From contig NZ_OBDY01000014.1 in the NCBI RefSeq assembly GCF_900215205.1, forward strand, positions 62,001 to 126,000: a stretch of DNA of 64,000 nucleotides, given 5' to 3'. Positions 16,038 through 25,500 of this stretch are shown here, piece after piece. A program made the translations under genes and the position numbers. This DNA comes from Paractinoplanes atraurantiacus. GTDB taxonomy: Bacteria > Actinomycetota > Actinomycetes > Mycobacteriales > Micromonosporaceae. Within the stretch, counting starts at the first letter, position 1. Every line of letters starts with the position of its first letter. The notes under the pieces were generated by a model, which was given only the letters and a program-made list of their open reading frames with translations, made no database searches and was not told the DNA's origin.

Positions 16038-17881
16038 GGTGCCTCCTTGTCGGACGGGCCGGTCGCGGCGGGCTCCACCCCGAAGTCCCAGCGGGTGAGC
16101 GACAACCCGAGGTCCTGCACGCCGTACGCGGTCAGGTAGTAGGCCTGTGGCGGCACGTCGGCGGCCATGGTCAACGTGAACTCGGCCGTCGGCGTGGGAC
16201 GGCCGGCGCTGACCCGCAGGCGGGCCTGAGCCGGCTCGACCACGCAGTCGCCGCGCAGATAGCGGGGTACGTAAACGCCCACCCGGACCGGTCCCGGCCG
16301 AGCGCCGGTCACTCGCAGCCGGACCGGCAACACCCCGCCGGCAGCCACCTTGGCGGGTGCCTCGACGGCGAGCTCGGGTGCGCCCGTCAACCGCAGCGTC
16401 ACGTCCCCACATCGTTCGCAGAGCACACAGACGGTGTCCAGCGCGGTCGGCGTCCAGGCCCTTCGCACGAACCGCCGCGCGGGAAGCCCACAGACGCAGA
16501 CGACGTCCTCGGCCGAGTCGTCATCGGGTGCGCTGCGCTCACCGAAGTGCCCGGCGAAGTCGGTCAGCTCGTTGTCCGGGTCCTTGGCCAGCAGGCCGGC
16601 GATGGCATGGTCGAGGGACTGAAGGTCGGCGTCCAGCTCCGCTCCGACGCGGTCGGCGGAGACGGCGGCGGCCTGGCGGGTCGTCCACGGTGCGACCTTG
16701 GCCGCCATCCGGGTGAACCGGGGCCGTAACGGGTGGCTCGGCGGCAGCAGATCGCCGGCGAGGTAGGCGGTCAGCCGGGCCGCCGTGGTCAGCACGCGCG
16801 GATCCGGGCGCCGCGCCGCGATGCCGGGCAGCTCACGCCGGTCGCCGGGCAGACCGTAGTGCACATACGCGTCGTCCGGCTGGCTCCCGCCGAGCACCGC
16901 GTTGAGGGTGAGGACGGACGACGCGCCGGCCTCCGCGGCCCGCATCCAGGCCTCGTTCTCGGGCCGGTCGCTGTGGTGCACGGTCGGGGCGGCCACCACG
17001 TCCTGAGCGACGCCGTCGATCGCCTCCAGCAGGAGCTGGTACTTCGGGTCGTACGTGATCGCGTCCGGGTAGGGCGCGTTGTTGCAGGAGCTGAGCACGA
17101 TCTCGGCGGCGCGGATCCGGGCCAGCGGCAGCAGCTTCTCCCGGGGCTTGTAGCAGTCCGGCCCGTACGCGCAGCGGGGCCCCAGCAGTTCGGGACTCCG
17201 AGCAGCGCCGGCGTGCAGGCCGCACACCGTCCAGTCGCCCAGGTTGATCGAGTCGTCCCGGCCGTGCCCCTGCAGGAGCAGCCGGCGCCAGCGGCCGTCG
17301 AGCACCTCGGCCCCGGTGTCCGCCTCGTCGAGGGTGCGGTCGTCGCGGACGCGCACCGCCCCGATCGGGGCGGGCCGGTCGGTCGAGGTGTAGAGCCCGA
17401 CCGCGGTCACGTCGGGGGACACGGTCGCGTACTGCTTGGCCACGAACCAGGCCAGCGAGGCGAGGTCCCGGCCGGTGAGCAGGCTCGACCGGCCCCGCCA
17501 GCGCCACAACGCCGCGCGTACCGGATCGATCGTGAGCTGCTCGTAGAGGCCGGCGATCACCAGAGTCGCGTCGCCGGTCATGTCCGACGGCTGGTCCCGG
17601 TCGAGTTCGGAGGCGGCGAGCCACGTGACGGCGAGCGGCTCGATCATGGCGGCCAGAGCCGGTGGGAGCGGCTCCGAGCCGAGCAGCACGCCATATCGGC
17701 GGGGAAGCGGCCGGCGGGACGCCCGATAGATGTCGGTGGCCCGGCGGGCGGCCTCGGCCAGGTCGTCGCGGCCGTCGGTCCACACCGGCACGGCGGGTGT
17801 ATCGCCGGCGAGGAATCGACTCACGTCGAGCGTGTACTGGTCCAGCGAGGCCGTCGCTGCGAAGACGGTCGGTGCAGACAT
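16034..17881 (-). CDS. Caspase-fold (CHAT-like) protein with zinc ribbon and Ig-like C-terminus
   Basis: 615 residues, not matched to a named enzyme. The strand RRLLLQGHGRDD (H206) followed by AEIVLSSCNNAPY (C266) has the His/Cys dyad pattern of clan CD peptidases such as CHAT and gingipain. A short segment at 227-243 contains three cysteine/aromatic positions (CAYGPDCY). Residues about 462-491 form a zinc-ribbon-like C-x-C ... C-x2-C-x2-C. The last 110 residues look like an immunoglobulin-type beta sandwich. It lies between the aminotransferase and oxygenase genes and overlaps the latter by 4 bp, so it is part of the pathway operon. It could cleave a biosynthetic peptide bond, transfer an acyl group, or be catalytically inert. 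Confidence 0.6.
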   Translation of the reverse strand: MSAPTVFAATASLDQYTLDVSRFLAGDTPAVPVWTDGRDDLAEAARRATDIYRASRRPLPRRYGVLLGSEPLPPALAAMIEPLAVTWLAASELDRDQPSDMTGDATLVIAGLYEQLTIDPVRAALWRWRGRSSLLTGRDLASLAWFVAKQYATVSPDVTAVGLYTSTDRPAPIGAVRVRDDRTLDEADTGAEVLDGRWRRLLLQGHGRDDSINLGDWTVCGLHAGAARSPELLGPRCAYGPDCYKPREKLLPLARIRAAEIVLSSCNNAPYPDAITYDPKYQLLLEAIDGVAQDVVAAPTVHHSDRPENEAWMRAAEAGASSVLTLNAVLGGSQPDDAYVHYGLPGDRRELPGIAARRPDPRVLTTAARLTAYLAGDLLPPSHPLRPRFTRMAAKVAPWTTRQAAAVSADRVGAELDADLQSLDHAIAGLLAKDPDNELTDFAGHFGERSAPDDDSAEDVVCVCGLPARRFVRRAWTPTALDTVCVLCERCGDVTLRLTGAPELAVEAPAKVAAGGVLPVRLRVTGARPGPVRVGVYVPRYLRGDCVVEPAQARLRVSAGRPTPTAEFTLTMAADVPPQAYYLTAYGVQDLGLSLTRWDFGVEPAATGPSDKEAP

Positions 17882-17906
17882 GTGCTTGTTCTCTCCGGAC
17901 TGTGGG

Positions 17907-19088
17907 TCAGAGTTTCCGGAGGACGGTACCGAGATACGTCGCCTGCTCCCGCTGGTCGGCCTCGCTGAGCTCCGGTGACATCGGGAGGCAGAGGATGCGG
18001 CTGATCCGGTCGCGGGTGGTCCGGAATCCGTCCCGGCTGATCGGGGCCGAGGTGCCCGGGTCCGCGAGGTTCCAGGGGAAGCCCTCGGCGTACAACGACC
18101 GGCGCCCGGACAGGACCGGGTGGGCGGGGAGGTCGTACTTGTCGAGGGTCCAGCTCGAGATGCCCGCCTCGGTGACGGCCTTGACGGCCCGGTCGCGCAG
18201 TTCCGGGCTCTCGAAGCTGATCCGGACGCTGAGTTTGACCTCGCCCTCCCGGCGCGGCAGCACGGTCAGGTCGGGACGCTCGGGTGCCTCGGCCGCCGCC
18301 ATCGCGTAGTGCCGGGCCAGGCCGGCCAGGATCTCGTCCAGGTGCCGGAACTGCTGGAGCTGCACGGCGGCGGTGCCCTCGCTGGTCACGAAGTTCTCGC
18401 CGTAGAACGCGTCGTCGCCCCAGATCGGGTAGCGGCCGGGAATCCGGATCGATCCGTGGTCGTGGTACGAGCGCATGGTCTCCCACGTCCGCTCGTCGTT
18501 GGTGGTGAGCAGGCCGCCCTCGCCGGACGTCAGAACCTTGGCGTGATGGAAGCTGAAAGTGCCGGCGTAGCCCACGGTTCCGGCGTGCCGCCCGTCCGGG
18601 AACGTCGCGCCCAGCGCCTGAGCGGTGTCCTCGATGACATACGGCACCGAGGCCGGTACGTCCGCGACCGAGCCCTCCATGTGGGCGAGGATGACCCGTT
18701 GGGCGCCGGCCGGGATGAGCGTGGTGTCGAGCATGAGCCGGTCGTCGACGTCGACCGGCACGGGGATCAGGCCGCAGGACAGCACGGCTCCGGCCACCGC
18801 GACGAAGGTGAGGGCCGGGATGTACACGAGGTCGCCGACCGCGGGCCGGGTGGAGATCAGCGCCAGTCGCAGCGCCTCGGTGCAGTTGTGGACGGCCAGC
18901 ACGTGCCCGGCGCCGAGGCGCTGGGCGACCACCCGCTCGAGGCGGGAGGCCGCGGACTCCGTCTCGGTCTGATAGCGGAACAGGATGCGGTTGTCGATCG
19001 CCTCCTGCAGCTCGGTCATGTCGGACCAGTCGAGATAGTTGGCGCCGAACGGGAGCATGCGCAGGCCGAGGCGTTTCTCGAGGCTCAT
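17907..19088 (-). CDS. DegT/DnrJ/EryC1/StrS-family PLP aminotransferase
   Basis: 393 residues with the full DegT fold. The PLP-stacking and phosphate-binding region is NCTEALRLALISTRP, the aspartate is in YVIEDTAQALGATF, and the Schiff-base lysine is in FSFHHAKVLTSGEGG. Family members transaminate sugar ketones or catalyse related dehydrations. In blasticidin S and gougerotin pathways, DegT enzymes install the amino group on the hexuronic-acid-derived sugar. The same step is inferred here, after the radical SAM decarboxylase encoded two genes upstream. The gene is spaced 25 bp from each neighbour in an uninterrupted leftward operon. Confidence 0.9.
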   Translation of the reverse strand: MSLEKRLGLRMLPFGANYLDWSDMTELQEAIDNRILFRYQTETESAASRLERVVAQRLGAGHVLAVHNCTEALRLALISTRPAVGDLVYIPALTFVAVAGAVLSCGLIPVPVDVDDRLMLDTTLIPAGAQRVILAHMEGSVADVPASVPYVIEDTAQALGATFPDGRHAGTVGYAGTFSFHHAKVLTSGEGGLLTTNDERTWETMRSYHDHGSIRIPGRYPIWGDDAFYGENFVTSEGTAAVQLQQFRHLDEILAGLARHYAMAAAEAPERPDLTVLPRREGEVKLSVRISFESPELRDRAVKAVTEAGISSWTLDKYDLPAHPVLSGRRSLYAEGFPWNLADPGTSAPISRDGFRTTRDRISRILCLPMSPELSEADQREQATYLGTVLRKL

Positions 19089-19113
19089 GGTTGTGCCTTT
19101 GCTCTTGGAGGGG

Positions 19114-19995
19114 TCAGGCCCACGGTGCGATGGCGAGCTGGCGCAGCTTGCGCGCCACTCGCTGGGCGCCGCTCAGGTCGTCGTCGAACGCGTCGAGGAC
19201 GGACCAGTCCACCGGGTCGCGTCCCGCATCGGCCGCGTCGGCGATTCGTACGGTCTTCGTCACCTGCTGCCTGAGGCGTTCCTGGGCCGCGTCGAGCGGG
19301 GGAAGCAGGGCCATGGGCGCCTTGCCGCGAGCCCGGGCCAGGGTCAGCGCGGCCAGGGACGGCGTCGCGGCGAACTCCACGCATCCGGCGTGCAGGTCGT
19401 CCAGGGCGGCCTCGCTCGTCGTCAGCACGTCGGCCGGCACGCCGCGCAGCCCGGCCAGGACGGCGGCCGGCGGCCCGTCGGTGAGGATCCGCACCGGCTC
19501 ATGCGACCCCTCGACCAGCGGAAGAAGCACTTCCCGGGTGTACGTCTCGACGGCCTCCGGTGTGGCGGCGCCGACGGCCAGGGCCATCAGCCGGTACGAG
19601 CCCCGTCCGTTCCAGCCCCGGCGGACCGGCGTGAACGACAGGACGCGCTGCACGCCGCGAGGCAGGGGCTCGTCCCGGTCCGACCAGCGCGGCCGGTGTG
19701 CCAGCACCAATGCCGCCGCCGGCGGCGGTCCGGCCGGCTCGGCCGCGCCGGCATGCAGATGCAGGACGGCGTACCCGGCCGCTTGCAACGCGGCGGTGGC
19801 GTCGGCGGCGCCGGCGACCAGCGCGGCGCGGACGCTGTGGGAACGCGCCAGCGTGACGGCCTGGTCCGGGTCGGCGCCCGGCGCGAGAACCACGTCCATC
19901 TCGGAGAGATGCGCGGAGACCCGATGGACAGCCGTACGGGAATCGAGGTCGTCGCCGGGCACGAGAAGTACACCCCACCGGGTGGTGGTGGTCAT
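19114..19995 (-). CDS. GT-B-like protein, distant relative of cytosylglucuronate synthase
   Basis: A 293-residue soluble protein without a clear family. A Rossmann-like N-terminal half (RWGVLLVPGDD, VRAALVAGAADATAALQAAGY) is followed by a C-terminal half. The stretch FAATPSLAALTLARARG then ALLPPLDAAQ parallels TVTSPGLTTLLQALRHR then LTLPPQNVSQ in the glycosyltransferase part of the gene at 24726-25874. This suggests a shortened GT-B paralogue, perhaps the type deposited as CGA synthase-related protein. It could be a partner or regulator of the glycosyltransferase, or a second transferase. It lies 15 bp after the radical SAM gene. Confidence 0.55.
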   Translation of the reverse strand: MTTTTRWGVLLVPGDDLDSRTAVHRVSAHLSEMDVVLAPGADPDQAVTLARSHSVRAALVAGAADATAALQAAGYAVLHLHAGAAEPAGPPPAAALVLAHRPRWSDRDEPLPRGVQRVLSFTPVRRGWNGRGSYRLMALAVGAATPEAVETYTREVLLPLVEGSHEPVRILTDGPPAAVLAGLRGVPADVLTTSEAALDDLHAGCVEFAATPSLAALTLARARGKAPMALLPPLDAAQERLRQQVTKTVRIADAADAGRDPVDWSVLDAFDDDLSGAQRVARKLRQLAIAPWA

Positions 19996-20010
19996 GATCG
20001 CCTCCGTTGC

Positions 20011-21048
20011 CTAGAACTGCCAGGCCGGGACGGCGCCGAGTCGCGCCACGTCGTCGCTGTACCCGGCGGCCGTCGTCGAGCAGCCCGTGCAGACCGATGG
20101 CCCGTTGTCGCGGAAGTAGTCCTGGTGCCGGCGGAACGAGGGGCTGTCCAGCCACTGGCGGCCGTCCGGCTGTCGCACCGGGCTGCCTCCACGGACCTCG
20201 TCCTCGCTGCGGTGCGGCAGGCAGCTGCACCCGAACGCCCGGTTGTTCTTGGGATCCAGGTAGATCACGTCGTCGACGAGCTGACACAGCGGCTCGGACG
20301 CGCGCGGTGTGATGGACTCCCCGAAGTAGAGCTCCTGCTCGCCGGGGGTGTCGCCGTAGAAGCGACGGCCCAGCGGGATCAGGTTGGTCGCCGGGTCCGC
20401 GTCGTAGATCGGGTCGCAGGTCCGCCGGACCTCATCGGGGTCGGGGTACGCGATGTGCCGGTTCAGCTTGATCGCCGAGAGCTCCCACTGCTGGACCCCG
20501 GCATCGGTGAGCACCCGCTGCAGGCGCGGCATCTCGGCGAAGTTGTGCGGGCCGACCACGGTGTTCACACGGGGCAGGATCCCCAGCGCGGCGGCCCGGC
20601 GCAGTCCTTCCAGCCCGTTGGCGAACATGCCCGGCGACCGCCGGAAGACGTCATGCGTCTCCGGACCGGCACCGTCCAGGCTGACGATGATCTGCGCCAG
20701 GCCGGCATCGTGCAGTGCCTCGATCTTGCGGGGCAGCATCATGCCGTTCGTGATGATGGACATCCGCATGCCGTGCTCGGTGCCGAGGCGGACCAGCTCC
20801 TCGACGTCGCCGTGCATGAGCGGCTCTCCGCCGGTGAAGCGGACGAAGCCCACTCCGACCCGCCGGGCCTCGGGCAGCAGCTCCGCGAACATCTCCGGCG
20901 TGTAGCGGAACACGTCACGAGACAGCCCGTACTCGCACATGAAACAGTCGGCGTTACAAGCTTCCAGAATGCGAATGAAAAGATAGCGCTCACGTTCAGA
21001 CAACGTCTTACCCCCGTATGCGTAGATGAGTGTCAAGTCATTACGCAT
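20011..21048 (-). CDS. Radical SAM enzyme, cytosylglucuronate-decarboxylase-like
   Basis: 345 residues. The [4Fe-4S]-SAM motif is C31-NAD-C35-FM-C38, followed by FTGGEPLMHG (73-80) and SLDGAGPETHD. Five further cysteines (255, 274, 276, 320, 323) near the C-terminus look like a SPASM/twitch auxiliary cluster. The KTLSERERYLFIRILEACNA start resembles, from memory, BlsE/MilG enzymes, which decarboxylate cytosylglucuronic acid in blasticidin S and mildiomycin biosynthesis. A glycosyltransferase of the matching type is encoded at 24726. It is the first gene of the leftward eight-gene operon. Its first 40 codons are markedly AT-richer than the rest of the gene, which is unlike its neighbours. Confidence 0.82.
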   Translation of the reverse strand: MRNDLTLIYAYGGKTLSERERYLFIRILEACNADCFMCEYGLSRDVFRYTPEMFAELLPEARRVGVGFVRFTGGEPLMHGDVEELVRLGTEHGMRMSIITNGMMLPRKIEALHDAGLAQIIVSLDGAGPETHDVFRRSPGMFANGLEGLRRAAALGILPRVNTVVGPHNFAEMPRLQRVLTDAGVQQWELSAIKLNRHIAYPDPDEVRRTCDPIYDADPATNLIPLGRRFYGDTPGEQELYFGESITPRASEPLCQLVDDVIYLDPKNNRAFGCSCLPHRSEDEVRGGSPVRQPDGRQWLDSPSFRRHQDYFRDNGPSVCTGCSTTAAGYSDDVARLGAVPAWQF

Positions 21049-21311
21049 TGATGTCTGCTGTTAGTGCACGATCATGGATCGAGTCGGACTCTACTGCTCC
21101 ACGGTGGACCCGGCAAGGGGTTGCCGGACGGGCTGACCGCGAAGTACCGTTCGCGGTGATCATCGGTCCAGCTTAGACACATACCCATCATGAGCTGCCG
21201 AAACACGGTGTGCCGCATGCTTGCGCCACCGGTCGCCGAGCGCGCCCCCGAGACCTCGTCCGAGCCGTCGCCGGTCCACCGGGCACCTTCCCAAGGCAAT
21301 CAGGAGGAGTT
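21049..21311. promoter_or_regulatory. Divergent promoter with 18-bp palindrome controlling both nucleoside operons
   Basis: The only long gap between the two biosynthetic operons. The palindrome CCGGCAAGGGGTTGCCGG (21110-21127) has perfect 7-bp arms and a 4-nt centre. Each arm carries TTGCCG, which fits a -35 box in both directions. Leftward, TTGCCG (21111-21116) is 17 nt from TAGAGT (21088-21093). Rightward, TTGCCG (21121-21126) is 18 nt from TACCGT (21145-21150), and both -10 boxes match the TAnnnT pattern. A dimeric regulator bound here would switch off both operons together. No regulator gene lies inside the cluster. Confidence 0.5.
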
Positions 21312-22055
21312 TTGGGAGAAGTTCTCCAGAAGCCCGCCGTCCTCGTTCCGAAAACCCTCGAAGAATTGCATTCCGCGCTCCGCGCGGGCGCCAATGTCAT
21401 CGGCGGCGGCGTGGGCCTGATGTCGCGTGCGATGCCACCGGAGCTCGCCGAGCTCAATGTCGATCTCAGCGCGATGGGCCTGGGCGCCGTCGAGGCGCAC
21501 GCCGCCGGCGCGATGGTCCCGCTGAGCCGCCTGGCGGCCACCGATCTCGCGCGTCATCGTGCGGTGGCCGAGGCGCTGGAGGTCACCGCCACCCCCGCCC
21601 TCCGGCGCCTCATCACTGTCGGCGGCGTGCTGGGCGCCCGGCAGGTCCGCGCCGACCTCGTCCCGGCCCTGGCGGTACATGACGCGCAGGTCACCGTCCT
21701 GCGGGCCGACGCACCCGTCCCCGTACGGATTCCGGTGCTCGACCTCTGGGACGTGGACGTCCCGTTCGCCGTGCTGAGCATCGAGCTCGGCGAGGCCGGA
21801 CCCAGCCGTTACCGGCGCGTGGCCGGGCATCAGCCGATCGCGCCGAGCGTCGCCTCGGTGGCCGTCCGCCGCCGGGCCGGCGGCTGGAGCGTCTGTGTGG
21901 GCGCGGCGATGACGCGTCCCCAGCTCGTCGACCCGCGGCGGATTCCGCCGGTCGCCGCGTTCCGCACCGACCATCGCGGCTCGGCCGAGTATCGCCACCA
22001 TCTGGTCGGCGTGCTGGTCCGCGACCTGATGACCGAGATAGAGGAGCCGACATGA
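21312..22055 (+). CDS. Molybdenum hydroxylase FAD-binding (medium) subunit
   Basis: A 247-residue protein of the CO-dehydrogenase/xanthine-dehydrogenase medium-subunit family, slightly shorter than usual (about 270-290). The first FAD motif is present as ANVIGGGVGLMSRAMPP. The second appears as LITVGGVLGARQVRADL, where the classical sequence has TIGGN and several conserved residues are altered. The TTG start at 21312 is chosen because AGGAGG lies 5 nt upstream and the domain begins immediately after it. The product would pass electrons from the iron-sulfur subunit to FAD. Its stop overlaps the start of the next gene (ATGA). Confidence 0.8.
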   Translation: MGEVLQKPAVLVPKTLEELHSALRAGANVIGGGVGLMSRAMPPELAELNVDLSAMGLGAVEAHAAGAMVPLSRLAATDLARHRAVAEALEVTATPALRRLITVGGVLGARQVRADLVPALAVHDAQVTVLRADAPVPVRIPVLDLWDVDVPFAVLSIELGEAGPSRYRRVAGHQPIAPSVASVAVRRRAGGWSVCVGAAMTRPQLVDPRRIPPVAAFRTDHRGSAEYRHHLVGVLVRDLMTEIEEPT

Positions 22056-22561
22056 CAGCAACCCGGGCGCCGGTCGTCCTGATCGACGGCGTCGCGGCCG
22101 AGGTCGCCGCTCCCCCGATGTCGCGCGTCGCCTGGTGGCTGCGCGACAACGGGTGCCCAGCGGTGAAGGTGGGCTGCGAGGAGGGATCCTGCGGCGCCTG
22201 CATGATCCTGCTCGACGGCGAGGCTGTGCCGTCCTGTCTGCTGCCGGTGGGACGCCTGGCGGACGGTGCCCGCATAGAGACCTCGGCGGCGCTGACCGAA
22301 GAACCCGACGGCGCTGAGATCGTACGGTCGCTGGCCGAGGAATCCGCTGTGCAGTGCGGGTTCTGCACGCCGGGGATCGTGGTGAGCTGCGTGGCCGCGG
22401 CCAGGTCAGGCGACGACCTGTCCGAGGCAGGCACCACCCGGGCGGTGCTCTCCTCGCACGTCTGCCGGTGCACCGGGTACCAGGCGATCGTCCGGTCGGT
22501 CACCCGCGCCGCGGCCACTCTCGCCGCGGTCACTCCCGTCGCGGCCGCCGAGGGGATCTGA
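22052..22561 (+). CDS. Molybdenum hydroxylase [2Fe-2S] (small) subunit
   Basis: A 169-residue ferredoxin-like subunit with both cluster motifs intact. The plant-type site is C42, C47, C50 and C62 (VGCEEGSCGACMILLDG). The helical-domain site is C102, C105, C138 and C140 (VQCGFCTPGIV and SSHVCRCTGYQA). It transfers electrons between the molybdenum centre and the FAD subunit. The order medium-small-large is that of cox-type operons. It begins inside the stop of the FAD subunit gene and ends 7 bp before the large-subunit gene, so all three should be made together. Confidence 0.92.
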   Translation: MTATRAPVVLIDGVAAEVAAPPMSRVAWWLRDNGCPAVKVGCEEGSCGACMILLDGEAVPSCLLPVGRLADGARIETSAALTEEPDGAEIVRSLAEESAVQCGFCTPGIVVSCVAAARSGDDLSEAGTTRAVLSSHVCRCTGYQAIVRSVTRAAATLAAVTPVAAAEGI

Positions 22562-22568
22562 GGCGCAG

Positions 22569-25500
22569 ATGGACCTCTCCTCTCTTCCTCGTGGCGCTGA
22601 AACGGCCCGCAAGGCCTCCGGCCGAGCTCCGTTCGTCCTCGACGCGGCGCCGGCGAGCGCCCTGCACGCACGCCTGATCCGGGCCCGGGGCCCGCACTCC
22701 AGGGTGGCCGTCGACACGGCGGCGATCGGGCGGATGCCCGGAGTGGTGGCGGTGCTCGGCCCCCAGGACGATCCGGGCCGCCCGTACTCCGCCAACCCGC
22801 ACGGCGCCCGCGCGGACATGGCCGTCTTCACCGCGGAAGCCCGGTTCCCGGGCGATGTCGTGGGCGCCGTCGTGGCGCCGACGCGCGAAGCGGCCGCGGC
22901 GGCGGTCGAAGCGGCGGCAGCGGCGGGCGCCGGGCTGTCCGAGGTGGCATTGCCCGCCGTGCTCACCGTGGACCAGGCCCTGGACGCGAACGCGCCCCCG
23001 GCGCACCGCGGCTTTCCCGGGGACGGCAATGTGCTGGCCACGCTCGCGTTCGGTGCGGAGGCGGACGCGACCGCGGCAGCCATCGCCGCTTCAGCCCATG
23101 TGTTCGACCACACCTATCGGACCGCGGCGACCACGCACGCCTTCCTCGAGCCGATCGCCGCCACGGCCGCGTTCGACGCCGAGGGCCACTGCCGGATCAG
23201 GTCGTCCACCCAGTGCCCGGCACCCAGCCTGACGATCCTCGCCGGGCTGCTCGGCATCGCCGAGGAGCTGATCGAGTACGAGCCGGTCGTCATCGGCGGG
23301 TCGTTCGGCGGCAAGGAGGAATTCCTGCTCGACGCGGCGGCCGCGCTGTGCAGCCGGGCGGTCGGCGGCCGGCCCGTGGTGCTGGCCACCGACCGGCGGG
23401 AGATGACCGCTCAGTTCCGGCTGCGCCACCCGGCGAGCGTGCGGGTGCTGACCGGCTGTGATCGGACAGGCCGCATGACCGCCCGGCTCATCGAGGCGAC
23501 CGTCGAGGGCGGCCCGTACGCGGTGCACACGCCCAGCGTCACCGCCAACGGGCTCACCTTGGCCATGTCGATGTACCCGGCGCCGGTGGTCCGGGCCACC
23601 GGCACGAGCGTGGCGCTCAACCGCGTGCCGGGCGGCGCCTACCGCGGCTACGGCGGACCACAGGTGCTGTTCGCGGTCGAGTCGCAGATCGACGAGATGG
23701 CCCGGGCTCTCGACCTGGACCCGATCGAGCTGCGGGCACGCAACGCGCTGCGACCGGGTGGGGTCGATCCGGTGCACCGGTGGCGGGCCGAGTCGTACGA
23801 CATGATCGGCTGCCTCGACCTGGCCCGGGACCTTCCCCCGCTGGAGCCCGGAACCCGCGGCCCGAGGTATCGGCGCGGCCGTGGCCTCGCCGCTCTGGCC
23901 AATGTGTCGGGCGTGACCGGCGCCCTGGGCATCGACGAATCGCAGGCGGAATGCGTGGTCCGGGACGGGCGGGTCGTCGTGACGACCTCGGTGCCGGACG
24001 TGGGACAGGGGCTGCACACACTTCTGCAGAACACCGTCGCCGAGACTCTCGGGCTGCCGCCGGTTCTCGTCGAGGTCGCGTTCGACGTGCGAGGCGGCGA
24101 CCGCGGCATCTACGCCTCTCGCGGCACCTACCTGACCGCGAACGCCGTCCAGGAAGCGGCTCTCGACCTCAAACGGCGCCTGCCGGCGGCGGCCGGGCCG
24201 GTCACCGGTGCGGTGCCCGGCTCGTGGGCCGGGCTGCGCGGCCGGGGCGTGTTCCGGGCCCCGGACAACGCGCTGGTGGCCGGTGTCCAGGTGGCCGACG
24301 TCGAGGTCGACATGGACACCGGCCAGGTCGAGGTGCTGCGGGTGACCTCGATCCACGATGCCGGGCGGGTGCTCCAGGCCGGCGCGGCCCGCGGGCAGGC
24401 CGTCGGAGGTGTGGTGCAGGGCCTGGGCAACGCGATGCTCGAGGAACTGCCGTTCGCCGGGACCGGGGAGCCGTACGAGACGAGCATGTACGCGCTGGGC
24501 GTTCCCCGGGCGACGTGGCCGGTCGAGGTCGACGTCGTCTTCACCGAGGGCGACCGGCTCCCGGCGGGTCCCCTGGCCGCCAAGGGCTTGGGCGAGTCGC
24601 CCGTGATGGCGGTCGCGCCCGCGGTGGCCGCGGCGCTGCACGACGCGGCCGGGATCCGGCTGCGAGAGACACCGTTCACGTCCGAGCGGGTATGGCGGGC
24701 CCTGCGGTCCCGGGAAGGAAAAGCAGTGACCGATCGTACGAGGACGCCGTTCGGGCTCGTGGTGCACGGCAACCCGTTCGGCTGGGGAAGCATGGGGAAG
24801 ATCAACCACGTGCTGGCCCGGCTGCCCGAGGCCCGCCCGGTGCTGCTCGGTGAGAGCCTCGGCCACGAGATCCTCGCCGAGGGCCTGCTCGCCGGGTCGT
24901 ACCCGGACGTCGCCGATCTCTCCGGGCCCGAGGCCCGGGAGATCCTGCGGCGGCACGAGATCGAGGTGGCTCTGGTCGCCAACGATCCCCTCGCCGCCGA
25001 TCAGCTGATCTCGCTGGGCTGCCCTGTCGTCTTCATCGACAGCCTGCCGTTCCTCTGGACGGACGCCGACCCGATGCCGTCCTCCGAGGCCGCCTATTGC
25101 GCACAGCAGACCCTCGCCCTGCCGGTCGCCGCGGGCGCCGCGCTGCTCAAGGTGGAGCCGATCACCTGGGTCGGCGCCATCGTTCCGGAGTCGTCCACCG
25201 TGGCTTCCGGTGACACGTCGAGTGTCGTGATCAACGTCGGGGGCCTGGAGTCCCCGTTCGGGCGCAATCTGGGTGACAGCTACCTGACCGCGGTGCTGCC
25301 GCCGCTGCTCGAAGCGCTCGCCCGGCACGGCGACCCGGTCGTGCACCTGTGCGGCAACATCAGCTGGGACAGGCTCAAGGAACTCGGCATCGACATCGAC
25401 CGGCTGACCAGCGTGGGGATCCGTTCGGCGGAGGAGTTCGACGCGCTGGTCGCGACGAGCGGCCTGACCGTCACCTCCCCCGGTCTGACCACGCTGTTGC

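Noticed and set aside
22406..23113. Minus-strand frames under the molybdenum hydroxylase genes
   Set aside because: They are shadows of genes with intact iron-sulfur and molybdopterin motifs on the plus strand.
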